Source: Cytophagales bacterium Alg240-R148 (GTDB taxonomy: Bacteria; Bacteroidota; Bacteroidia; Cytophagales; Cyclobacteriaceae). From it: 64,000 bases of DNA. A program made the position numbers and the translations under genes. Positions 11,645 to 18,780 of the stretch are shown here, in pieces. The stretch is from contig LS999826.1 in the NCBI GenBank assembly GCA_900537185.1, forward strand, positions 1 through 64,000, written 5' to 3'. How positions within the stretch are numbered: position 1 is the stretch's first letter; each line of letters begins with the position of its first letter. Under the pieces are notes generated by a model. The model saw nothing but the letters and a program-made list of their open reading frames with translations. It was not told the origin of the DNA and ran no database searches.

Positions 11645-12357
11645 TTTCTGATAATTTTCATTTGAAAAAGAGAGGCGATTTTTTCTAAAAGTATTTTTTC
11701 AACTTCTTTCATAGGTACGGATTGCCCTAATTCTTTTTGCAACGAGGTTACCGCTTTATCCGCAATTCCACAAGGTACAATATGATCAAAATAGCGGAGG
11801 TCCGTGTTCACATTAAATGCGAATCCATGCATGGTAACCCACCTACTCGATTTAACCCCTAAGGCACAAATTTTTCTAGGATTGCTGCCATCCGAATCGT
11901 GGATCCACACCCCGGTTAATCCTTCTACGCGGCCACTTTTAACACCATAAGCCTCTAGTGTTAAAATTACCGCTTCCTCTAGGTAACGCATGTATTGGTG
12001 GATGTCTGTAAAAAAATTATCTAAATCCAAGATGGGGTAACCGACAATTTGCCCAGGACCATGGTAAGTAATGTCCCCACCCCGGTTTATTTTATGATAA
12101 ACTGCGTGGATGGATTTTAATTGATCTGTATTTAATAAAAGGTTGTTTTGATCCCCACTTTTGCCAATGGTATATACATGTGGGTGTTCTAAGAAGATAA
12201 GAAAATTTTCTGTGGGCTTTTGTGCGCCTTCTTCTGCCTTTCTGTTGTCAATTTTTAGTTGAACCGTGTGGTTGAAAATTGCTGTTTGAAAATCCCAAGC
12301 CGCTTGGTAGTCCAAAACCCCTTTGTGTATAAACTGAACGTTCTTGTTGGTAGTCAC
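11641..12357 (-). CDS. lipB: Octanoyl-[acyl-carrier-protein]:protein octanoyltransferase
   Basis: LipB moves octanoyl groups from acyl carrier protein to the lipoyl domains of 2-oxo acid dehydrogenases and GcvH. The diagnostic motif RGGDITYHGPGQIVGYP is present. The catalytic Lys (in GVKSS) and Cys (in IVPCGI) are also present. An in-frame TTG at 12396 would give 13 more residues but would overlap manA by 37 bases. The GTG at 12357 begins right after the manA stop and gives the normal family N terminus, so I chose it (238 residues). The gene is the middle of a manA-lipB-hypothetical operon. The gcvT gene nearby belongs to a lipoate-dependent system, but it is a separate transcript. Confidence 0.93.
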   Translation of the reverse strand: MTTNKNVQFIHKGVLDYQAAWDFQTAIFNHTVQLKIDNRKAEEGAQKPTENFLIFLEHPHVYTIGKSGDQNNLLLNTDQLKSIHAVYHKINRGGDITYHGPGQIVGYPILDLDNFFTDIHQYMRYLEEAVILTLEAYGVKSGRVEGLTGVWIHDSDGSNPRKICALGVKSSRWVTMHGFAFNVNTDLRYFDHIVPCGIADKAVTSLQKELGQSVPMKEVEKILLEKIASLFQMKIIRK

Positions 12358-12359
12358 AA

Positions 12360-13346
12360 TTATTTTATTGGAATATAAGTCTCTAACACTGCACAAGAAT
12401 CATTTGGTTCCAATCGTATGGATTGGACCGAAGCTGGAACCAGCATGGACTCCCCCATCTTTAAATCGAATGGTTGGTCCTCACAGAATACCCTGGTAGA
12501 GCCTGCAACGCCTATTAATATTTTAAACGAATCGATTGCAGCGTATTCTCGTACAATTGGTTTCGAGAATTTCAATTTATTGGTCGTAAAATAAGAAGAT
12601 TGTACTACTTCATTTACCGTATTATTTTGTTCTTCGTATTCTGTTTTATACTGGTCGTAATGGTTGTAGTCGATTGCGTCCAAGGCCTCTTCAGTATGTA
12701 ATTCTCTTTTGTTGCCAGCAGCATCTTTTCTGTCAAAATCATAAATCCTGTAGGTAATGTCGGAAGTTTGTTGAATTTCTGCCAACAACAACCCCTTGCC
12801 TATGGTGTGTACTCGGCCAGCTGGAATGAAAAACACATCTCCTTCCTTGGCTTCTTCTTGGTTGAGTATAGATGTAAGTGCCCCTTTTTTAAACACTTCT
12901 AAATATGCTTCTTTCGATGTTGGTTGGTTAAAACCAGTAATGAGTTGTGCGCCAGGATCAGCTTGCAAGATGTACCACATTTCCGTTTTACCAAATGAAT
13001 TGTGCCTGCTTTTAGCCAAGGCATCATTTGGATGAACTTGAATACTTAAGTCTTGGTTGGCATCAATGAATTTAATTAACAACGGAAAATTCTTACCGAA
13101 TTTTTTATAAACGGATGTTCCCAAGAGGTCTCCTTTGTATAAATCAATTAGCTCCGTAAGCGAAACACCTTGTAGTGGACCTTCCGCGACCACTGAGATG
13201 TCGCCTCTTACACCGGATATTTCCCATGACTCACCACAATTTGGTAAGGACCCAAAGTCTTTTTTTAGGTGGTCTTTAATTTTATTTCCACCCCAAATCT
13301 TATCTTTGTAGATGGGGCTAAATTTCAATGGGTATAGTGGTCTCAC
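12360..13346 (-). CDS. manA: Mannose-6-phosphate isomerase, class I
   Basis: This 328-residue enzyme interconverts mannose 6-phosphate and fructose 6-phosphate. The zinc-binding cupin features are visible: QVHPND (Gln and His ligands), GKTEMWY (Glu ligand) and GRVHTIGKG (His ligand). A second cupin-like C-terminal part follows. The N-terminal segment DKIWGGNKIKD is typical of the class I short form. It is the first gene of an operon with lipB and a hypothetical gene, and diverges from the YraN gene across a 61-base gap with a promoter-like TACTTTTG. Confidence 0.93.
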   Translation of the reverse strand: MRPLYPLKFSPIYKDKIWGGNKIKDHLKKDFGSLPNCGESWEISGVRGDISVVAEGPLQGVSLTELIDLYKGDLLGTSVYKKFGKNFPLLIKFIDANQDLSIQVHPNDALAKSRHNSFGKTEMWYILQADPGAQLITGFNQPTSKEAYLEVFKKGALTSILNQEEAKEGDVFFIPAGRVHTIGKGLLLAEIQQTSDITYRIYDFDRKDAAGNKRELHTEEALDAIDYNHYDQYKTEYEEQNNTVNEVVQSSYFTTNKLKFSKPIVREYAAIDSFKILIGVAGSTRVFCEDQPFDLKMGESMLVPASVQSIRLEPNDSCAVLETYIPIK

Positions 13347-13371
13347 TTTTTGTTTTTTTTAATGGTTACTG

Positions 13372-13379
13372 CAAAAGTA
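13372..13379 (-). promoter_or_regulatory. Putative -7 element for the manA operon
   Basis: On the minus strand this reads TACTTTTG, a full match to the Bacteroidota -7 consensus TANNTTTG, 26 bases before the manA start codon. No clear -33 TTTG is seen at the usual distance, so the call rests on one element. Confidence 0.4.
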
Positions 13380-13407
13380 TCAATATTTTTAAAAGTGTAC
13401 TAATGGA

Positions 13408-13767
13408 ATGACAGACAATACTACTACTACAATTGGGTACAGAGGAGAAAATCTAGCCAAAGCTTATTTGGAAGCCAAAGGAATGCAGTTTGTACTTTCA
13501 AATTACCGCAGTGGAAGAGGGGAGATTGATCTTGTTTTTAAAGAGAATAAAACTTTGGTGTTTGTGGAGGTGAAATACCGTACTGGGACTGGATATGGTT
13601 ATCCAGAAGCCCAAATTGGTCAAAAGAAAATTGATATTCTTAAAAAAACAGCTGAAATGTACTTGTACGATTCAGGCTGGAATGCAGACATCCGATTTGA
13701 TGTGGTATCGATTGTCAAAGTTAATAAGCAAGAGCAGGTAACCCATTTTGAAGATGTGTTTTATTAG
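13408..13767 (+). CDS. YraN family endonuclease-fold protein (UPF0102)
   Basis: This 119-residue protein has the PD-(D/E)XK nuclease-like fold of the YraN family. The conserved core runs from GYRGENLAKAYLEAKG through RSGRGEIDLVF to LVFVEVKYR, with the Glu, Asp and EVK residues of a potential metal site. Its cellular role is poorly known; Holliday-junction-resolvase-like activity has been suggested for the family but not shown. It is monocistronic, divergent from manA, and followed by a GC-rich hairpin. Confidence 0.9.
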   Translation: MTDNTTTTIGYRGENLAKAYLEAKGMQFVLSNYRSGRGEIDLVFKENKTLVFVEVKYRTGTGYGYPEAQIGQKKIDILKKTAEMYLYDSGWNADIRFDVVSIVKVNKQEQVTHFEDVFY

Positions 13768-13775
13768 GTAAAATT

Positions 13776-13802
13776 AGCCGGCACGTCTTGCCGGCTATTT
13801 TA
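13776..13802 (+). terminator. Probable terminator after the YraN gene
   Basis: AGCCGGCA pairs with TGCCGGCT around a short loop and is followed by ATTTTATC. The stem is strong but the T run is broken, so termination efficiency is uncertain. Confidence 0.65.
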
Positions 13803-13823
13803 TCACTATGCTATGAAAAAAGA

Positions 13824-14312
13824 CTACCTTGCTTTGGCAGTTGTCATTGATTTCTTTCGCTTGAAAACCCATGGTTCCATTGGAGCTTCTTGAGTCCACA
13901 AGCCAATTTTTTTATCTTTTGCGTTTTGTTCTAACGCTATTAAAGTTTCGTTTTGATCTCGGTCTTTATACCAGCCCAAACCATTTTTTAAAACTTCATC
14001 GTTTAATTTTATTCCGTTTTTTAATTCGATCAAGGCGAGTCGGTTGCCCCAACGATCTTTAGAAGCAGAAAGAATGGTGATTTTCTTTTTTAATACCATT
14101 TTTTCTAAAAACTCCTTTGCGTCTTGTCCATATGCTTGAGACAATTCCGGAGCATCTACATATTTTAAAATATAAGTTTCGGTTTCTTTGTCTGGAAACT
14201 CCACTTCAATGGTGTTTCCATCAATTACCTTAACAACTTTTCCAGTTGGATGTGTTGTCATTGCCAAGCCTGTAGAAAAAACAAATATTAAGATTGTAGT
14301 TATAAATTTCAT
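13824..14312 (-). CDS. Secreted thermonuclease-fold (SNase-like) protein
   Basis: This 162-residue protein has an N-terminal signal peptide (about 1-19) and a staphylococcal-nuclease fold (about 22-145). The motifs GKVVKVIDGNTIEVEF, YVDAPE and KDRWGNRLALIEL mark the family. By hand alignment on VDxPE, the catalytic Glu43 equivalent is kept, but the Arg35 equivalent is Ile and the Arg87 equivalent is Asn with an Arg one place later. Phosphodiester cleavage may therefore be weak or lost. It could be a nucleic-acid-binding or periplasmic protein instead. It is convergent with YraN and 140 bases from gcvT on the same strand, with a terminator between. Confidence 0.85.
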   Translation of the reverse strand: MKFITTILIFVFSTGLAMTTHPTGKVVKVIDGNTIEVEFPDKETETYILKYVDAPELSQAYGQDAKEFLEKMVLKKKITILSASKDRWGNRLALIELKNGIKLNDEVLKNGLGWYKDRDQNETLIALEQNAKDKKIGLWTQEAPMEPWVFKRKKSMTTAKAR

Positions 14313-14421
14313 ATCACTTCTTTATACGGAAGTAATAACGAGAGGTAAGCGCAAATCGTGTGTGTAAAAGAAGGCAGTTCTAACCTATGTAAGAATTGAT
14401 AGGTTTGAGATGAAAATGTGC

Positions 14422-14453
14422 AAAAAAAAAGGGGCCGAAGCCCCATTTTTTTT
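14422..14453 (-). terminator. Intrinsic terminator of gcvT
   Basis: GGGGC and GCCCC pair around CGAA. On the minus strand the hairpin is followed by nine T (the A run at 14422-14430). It lies directly after the gcvT stop codon. Confidence 0.92.
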
Positions 14454-15541
14454 TATACCAATGGCAGTTTGTGTACCAATGCTTTTAATACTCGGTTTCT
14501 AATAGCGATAACAATAGGTGTCTCCGACTTGTCAAATGGTTTGTCAATATAACCTAAGCCAATTCCAATGCCCAAAGTAGGGGACATAGTACCCGAGGTT
14601 ACTTTTCCTATTACTTCGCCAGCCTCGTTTTGTATTTCATACCCTTGGCGTGGAATGCCTTTGTCCACCATTTTAAAAGCCACCAAGCGTTTGGTTGTAC
14701 CGGCCTCCTTTTGTTTTTTTATGTTGTCCGAATTGGTGAACTCTTTTGTGAATTTTGTGATCCACCCTAAACCTGCTTCTAACGGAGAAGTTGTATCGTC
14801 GATGTCGTTGCCATAAAGACAATAACCCATTTCCATGCGAAGCGTGTCTCTAGCACCCAAACCAATAGGCTTAATACCTTCTTCCGCACCTGCTTCTATG
14901 ATGGCATCAAATACTTTTTGGGCTTCTTTGTTGTTGACGTAAATTTCAAAACCTCCTGCACCTGTATAACCGGTAGCAGAAAGAATTACCTCCTTTGCTC
15001 CTGCAAAAGTACCATGATCAAATCTGTAGAATTTAATATCCGATAGATTGGTGTCCGTTAGTTTTTGAAGAACTGCGGTTGCTTTAGGCCCTTGGACTGC
15101 AAACAAAGACATATCATCCGAAATGTTCGTCATTGGAACATTTTTAGTGTTGTACTTTGCGATCCAATTCCAATCTTTTTCAATGTTAGAAGCATTAACT
15201 ACCAACATGTATTTACTTTCAGAGATTCTATAGACTAATAAATCATCTACTACCCCGCCATCTTCATTTGGAAGGCAAGAGTATTGGGCTTGGTTGTCAA
15301 CAATCTTAGAGGCGTCGTTGCTGGTAACCCGTTGTATCAGGTCCAATGCATCTGGGCCTTCTAATATAAATTCACCCATATGAGAAACATCAAATATGCC
15401 AACGCCATTTCTTACGGTGTTGTGCTCTTCAATGTCTGATGTATACCTTACAGGCATGTTATAGCCAGCAAAAGGAACCATTTTAGCACCCATTTTAATG
15501 TGGGTGTCGTTTAGTGCAATTGTTTTTAGTTCGGTGTTCAT
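14453..15541 (-). CDS. gcvT: Glycine cleavage system T protein (aminomethyltransferase)
   Basis: GcvT transfers the methylene group from aminomethyl-lipoyl GcvH to tetrahydrofolate and releases ammonia. The 362-residue length is normal. The N terminus shows MVPFAGYNMPVRY and the folate-site segment GVGIFDVSHMGEF. Family motifs VQGPKA, TGYTGAGGFEIY and GLGARDTLRMEMG follow in order, and the C-terminal beta domain has GKVTSGTMSPTLG. It stands alone between a terminator and a gap; gcvH and gcvP are not in the window. No tandem glycine riboswitch is visible in the 166 bases upstream. Confidence 0.96.
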   Translation of the reverse strand: MNTELKTIALNDTHIKMGAKMVPFAGYNMPVRYTSDIEEHNTVRNGVGIFDVSHMGEFILEGPDALDLIQRVTSNDASKIVDNQAQYSCLPNEDGGVVDDLLVYRISESKYMLVVNASNIEKDWNWIAKYNTKNVPMTNISDDMSLFAVQGPKATAVLQKLTDTNLSDIKFYRFDHGTFAGAKEVILSATGYTGAGGFEIYVNNKEAQKVFDAIIEAGAEEGIKPIGLGARDTLRMEMGYCLYGNDIDDTTSPLEAGLGWITKFTKEFTNSDNIKKQKEAGTTKRLVAFKMVDKGIPRQGYEIQNEAGEVIGKVTSGTMSPTLGIGIGLGYIDKPFDKSETPIVIAIRNRVLKALVHKLPLV

Positions 15542-15571
15542 AATTCAATAAAAATTTGCAATGAATTCGAA

Positions 15572-15579
15572 CAAAGGTA
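15572..15579 (-). promoter_or_regulatory. Putative -7 element for gcvT
   Basis: The minus strand reads TACCTTTG, a full match to TANNTTTG, about 30 bases upstream of the gcvT start. A matching -33 element is not evident. Confidence 0.4.
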
Positions 15580-15707
15580 ATAATATTATTAACACGAACA
15601 TACTACTCCAAGGGATTGCCACCGAAGAAGTGGCTGTCCCATCTTTGTTTCAATTCAGCCCATGGAAACTTGTATAAATATTACCATGTTTTGGATAAAT
15701 TACACCA

Positions 15708-16601
15708 CTAATACACTTCCACTGGAGCCAGTTTTTGTTTTTCATTTAAGGTGAATTTTAAAACGCGATCAATCACTTCTTGGTTTTTTAAAATTCTTGT
15801 ATGGCCCAATTGTTCGGTGGGAAAAAAGGCCGTAGAAGGATATTGGTTTACCAGTGCTTCCGCATGTTGGAAAGGAACTTCTTTGTCATTTTTATCGTGT
15901 ACTACTAATAAATCCAAAGGATTTTGTAATCTTTTGAGGCTGTTTAGTGCTTCGTAATAAGAAAATGGTTGGCCAATTAGTTGGAGTACATAAGACTCAA
16001 AATAAGGCGCGATACTGGCCCGACCATTGATCCTTTTAATAAATTCATTTATAATCTCACTTCCAATAGTGGGAGTGCCTATAAGTGCAAGCCTTTTAAT
16101 GGGCAGCCCTTCTGCAATGCTATAGAGAGCGGCTGCTCCACCAAAGGAGTGGCTAATAATAGAATCAATAGTGGGGTTGTTAGCGAGAATGGCTTTTAAG
16201 GTGTGGTCAAATTCAATAATGTTCGTCTTTTTTCCATCCGAAAGCCCATGCGATGGCCCATCAAATGCAATTACTCTACAATTCTTTTCTAATAAGGAAT
16301 CAATAAAAGCATAAAATTGGGTGCCACGTCCCGCCCATCCATGAATAAGTAGAATCGTCGTGTCTCCTTCACCCCAGGTGTAGGTTTGAATTTGTTTGCC
16401 ATCTACTGTTATTTTTTCCAAATTGGCTTTTTTGGCAATTTCTACTTCCTTGATAGGGGTCTTAAATTTAATTGGAGTAAAAAATAAATTGACCGCCCAT
16501 CGTTTGGCTAAAAATGGGACAAGGGCGCTTAATTTTGGCATGGCCCATCGAATGAACTGAAGGGCCAGAGGCATTTTTGGTTTTCTTTGTTGTGTTTCCA
16601 T
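15708..16601 (-). CDS. Alpha/beta hydrolase under TetR control
   Basis: This 297-residue protein has the alpha/beta-hydrolase fold, with a hydrophobic N-terminal helix (about 10-36) that may associate with membrane. Key motifs are HGWAGRGTQFY (oxyanion region), SHSFGGAAALY (nucleophile Ser), VVHDKNDKEVP (acid Asp) and QLGHTRIL (base His), giving a complete Ser-Asp-His triad. The substrate is unknown, but small esters are common for this type. It lies 38 bases downstream of a TetR-family gene on the same strand. An inverted repeat matching the TetR operator sits 7 bases before its start, so it is probably the repressor's main target. Confidence 0.88.
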   Translation of the reverse strand: METQQRKPKMPLALQFIRWAMPKLSALVPFLAKRWAVNLFFTPIKFKTPIKEVEIAKKANLEKITVDGKQIQTYTWGEGDTTILLIHGWAGRGTQFYAFIDSLLEKNCRVIAFDGPSHGLSDGKKTNIIEFDHTLKAILANNPTIDSIISHSFGGAAALYSIAEGLPIKRLALIGTPTIGSEIINEFIKRINGRASIAPYFESYVLQLIGQPFSYYEALNSLKRLQNPLDLLVVHDKNDKEVPFQHAEALVNQYPSTAFFPTEQLGHTRILKNQEVIDRVLKFTLNEKQKLAPVEVY

Positions 16602-16607
16602 ACGTTC

Positions 16608-16621
16608 AGACCGATTGGTCT
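16608..16621 (-). promoter_or_regulatory. Putative TetR operator in front of the hydrolase gene
   Basis: AGACCGATTGGTCT is an inverted repeat (AGACC / GGTCT). It shares AGACCGA and GGTC with the palindrome over the TetR gene's own promoter. Its place between tetR and the hydrolase start suggests a second binding site. Confidence 0.5.
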
Positions 16622-16639
16622 TTTATTGTTTAAATTTTT

Positions 16640-17236
16640 TTAATTGCTGATCAACATGTCATTCAAAATGTATTCTTTAATTCTTTTGGAGGTTTGGCTG
16701 AGGTATTTAACATCATCGTTGACCAAAGAATAAATGATGGCCCCTTCCATGTTGATAATGAACATAGAGGATATTTCATCCGGGTTACAGTTTGGCTTGA
16801 ACTCTTTTGACGACATTCCTTGGTTAATCTTTATTTCGATGTATTTTTTTAACGAGTTAATGGCTTGTTGTGCTTTTTTACGAAGCTCTGGATGTGTATT
16901 GTTGGCATCGACAGCGGTGTTGAATATGGGGCAGCCACCCTCCATTATAGGGTCGTGGAACAATTCCATATAGGTATCTATGATCGAAAAAAGTTTTTCT
17001 TTAGCCCCTTTGGAGTTGTCCAGTTTGTTTCTGAATTTTTCAAATATTTTTTTAAAGGAGTATTCAAACGCTTCCAGTGCAATTGCGTCTTTGTTTTTGA
17101 AATGGTTGTAGATCCCTCCTTTTTTTAAACCGGTAGCATCCATGATGTCATTCAGCGAACACCCGTTGTACCCATGTGTATTGAACAAAGCGGCTGCTTT
17201 TTCAATTATATATTCTCGTGTAGATTGTCCTTTCAT
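16640..17236 (-). CDS. TetR/AcrR family transcriptional repressor
   Basis: This 198-residue regulator has an N-terminal helix-turn-helix of TetR type (about residues 8-55) with FNTHGYNGCSLNDIMDATG and KKGGIYNHFKNKDAIA, the latter being the recognition helix. The C-terminal ligand-binding part is helical and contains EGGCPIFNTAVDANNTHPEL, like the YxaF/LmrA-type subgroup that senses small hydrophobic or electrophilic compounds. It is co-oriented with the downstream hydrolase gene, which is likely to process the inducer or a related compound. A palindrome overlapping its own transcription start indicates autorepression. Confidence 0.92.
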   Translation of the reverse strand: MKGQSTREYIIEKAAALFNTHGYNGCSLNDIMDATGLKKGGIYNHFKNKDAIALEAFEYSFKKIFEKFRNKLDNSKGAKEKLFSIIDTYMELFHDPIMEGGCPIFNTAVDANNTHPELRKKAQQAINSLKKYIEIKINQGMSSKEFKPNCNPDEISSMFIINMEGAIIYSLVNDDVKYLSQTSKRIKEYILNDMLISN

Positions 17237-17243
17237 AATAAAT

Positions 17244-17289
17244 CCGACCGGTCGGTCTCAAAGGTAGGTAAAAATTTGCAAATAGGAAA
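17244..17289 (-). promoter_or_regulatory. TetR gene promoter with overlapping palindromic operator
   Basis: On the minus strand TTTC (17286-17289) and TACCTTTG (17259-17266) are 19 bases apart, the normal Bacteroidota -33/-7 spacing. The perfect palindrome CCGACCGGTCGG (17244-17255) lies where the transcription start is predicted. It is flanked by the AGACC half-site that recurs before the hydrolase. This layout is that of an autoregulated repressor. Confidence 0.65.
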
Positions 17290-17292
17290 ATG

Positions 17293-18699
17293 TTACAAAG
17301 GAATTCTTACTTCGAAGGTAGTACCGACGTCTTGGTTGCTAATTACTTCAATACTGCCGTTGAGTCTATTGATCAGATTTTTGACGATATAAAGGCCAAG
17401 CCCGTTGGACGATTCGTTGTTGGTTGGTTGTGCGGTTAATTTTTGAAATTTTTTAAACATATTGGCCTTGTCTTCTTTGTTGAAACCTTGGCCTTCGTCT
17501 ATTACCTTAATAATTAATACGTCGGTTCCCTTTTCAATGTCTAAAGTGATTGCTTTTTCTTTCTCGGTGTATTTAACTGCGTTGGACATCAAGTTGTCCA
17601 AAATACGCTGGAGAATTATCTTATCGGTTGCAATGGTAAAGGATTGCTTGGGTAAAATAAGATTAAATTTTTGCAATTTATTATGCGCACTTTCTTCGTA
17701 GTCCTTTTTCAGGGCCAATACAAATGCATTGATGTCTATGCTTTCAATATTAACTTGTTGGTTTTTTGTTTCAATTTTATTGACTTCTAATATATCGTTG
17801 ATCAAGCTTTCTTGGTTAAAAATTTCCGTGGTAATCATTGTAAGCTGTTCATTTTGATCTGCGTTAACCGGACCCGTAAGCCGAAGCAAACCCAACAGTC
17901 CTTTTACCCGGTGCAGAGGAGATTTTAAATCGTGTGCAACAATTTCAACTATTCCTTCTTTTTCATCATTTAGCTTAACCAATTCTTCCGTTTTATATTG
18001 AAGAACGGTGTTGTGTTCTGCCACTGATTTAAAAGCTTCGTTCAGCTCATTGTTTTTTTGATTGATTTTATCATTAAAAAGTTTGACTTGCTGGTTGCTT
18101 ATGATAAAAGTAATTATGCTAATAACCACCGCGACAATACCTCCTAACACCATTAATTTACTAAAGTGGGTACCAGCTTTGGCTCTAATCAAACCATTGT
18201 TTTGGTGGATGAGTACTTTAATACCAGTTTGTGGGTGGGAAACAGCAACTAAAATGTCTCTTTTGGCCAGCGCGTCGTTGCCATAGAAACCTTCAAATAT
18301 AGAAGTTTGGTAAAAGTTGTCAAAACTAACTTTTTGTTCTGGTTTAAAGCTGGTAAAAGTTTGTTCGTTAATGTAGTGAATTTCTTCGTCCCTATTGTTG
18401 GGGTAGGCGATTAACTTACCTTTGTTGTCTATGGCACAAATGTACCCATCATTGGGTAGATTCAAAAGGTCGGAGGAGGCTTGTAATCTGGATTTTAAAT
18501 TTTCAAAGTTGCTGTTGTTTTCAATTTGCTGGTCTATTGATTTTGTTACTGAAAATGCAATAACTTTGTTGTCCGTAATAGTTTGTTTTACTAGCTCTCG
18601 GTAAACATACCCCTCCACGATGATGGTGAACAGCAATGCTCCCGTAAGTATCATCACAAGAATAATCCCAGATAATATAAATTGAAACCGTTTATCCAT
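17293..18699 (-). CDS. Membrane sensor histidine kinase
   Basis: This 468-residue kinase has a first membrane helix (about 9-31), an extracytoplasmic sensor of about 140 residues, and a second helix (about 178-198, GIVAVVISIITFIISNQQV). The sensor looks Cache-like, with GYICAIDNKGKLIAYPNN. A coiled-coil linker then leads to the phospho-acceptor motif VEIVAHDLKSPLHRVKG. The ATPase domain has the N box (NLMSNAVKYTEKEKA), DEGQGFN and GLGLYIVKNLI. No HAMP or receiver domain is seen. No response regulator is adjacent, so it is an orphan in this window. The stop lies 57 bases from the tetR start on the same strand. Confidence 0.93.
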   Translation of the reverse strand: MDKRFQFILSGIILVMILTGALLFTIIVEGYVYRELVKQTITDNKVIAFSVTKSIDQQIENNSNFENLKSRLQASSDLLNLPNDGYICAIDNKGKLIAYPNNRDEEIHYINEQTFTSFKPEQKVSFDNFYQTSIFEGFYGNDALAKRDILVAVSHPQTGIKVLIHQNNGLIRAKAGTHFSKLMVLGGIVAVVISIITFIISNQQVKLFNDKINQKNNELNEAFKSVAEHNTVLQYKTEELVKLNDEKEGIVEIVAHDLKSPLHRVKGLLGLLRLTGPVNADQNEQLTMITTEIFNQESLINDILEVNKIETKNQQVNIESIDINAFVLALKKDYEESAHNKLQKFNLILPKQSFTIATDKIILQRILDNLMSNAVKYTEKEKAITLDIEKGTDVLIIKVIDEGQGFNKEDKANMFKKFQKLTAQPTNNESSNGLGLYIVKNLINRLNGSIEVISNQDVGTTFEVRIPL

Positions 18700-18780
18700 T
18701 TTACAGCGTTCTATCTAAAAATAATATTAAATGCAATATTAAACAATAAACGCGCCAGAGTAAAACGGTTCTATTTGAAA

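Noticed and set aside
15542-15707. Glycine riboswitch ahead of gcvT
   Set aside because: The 166-base gap is too short for a tandem glycine aptamer, and the conserved aptamer core is not visible; a promoter-like TACCTTTG is seen instead.
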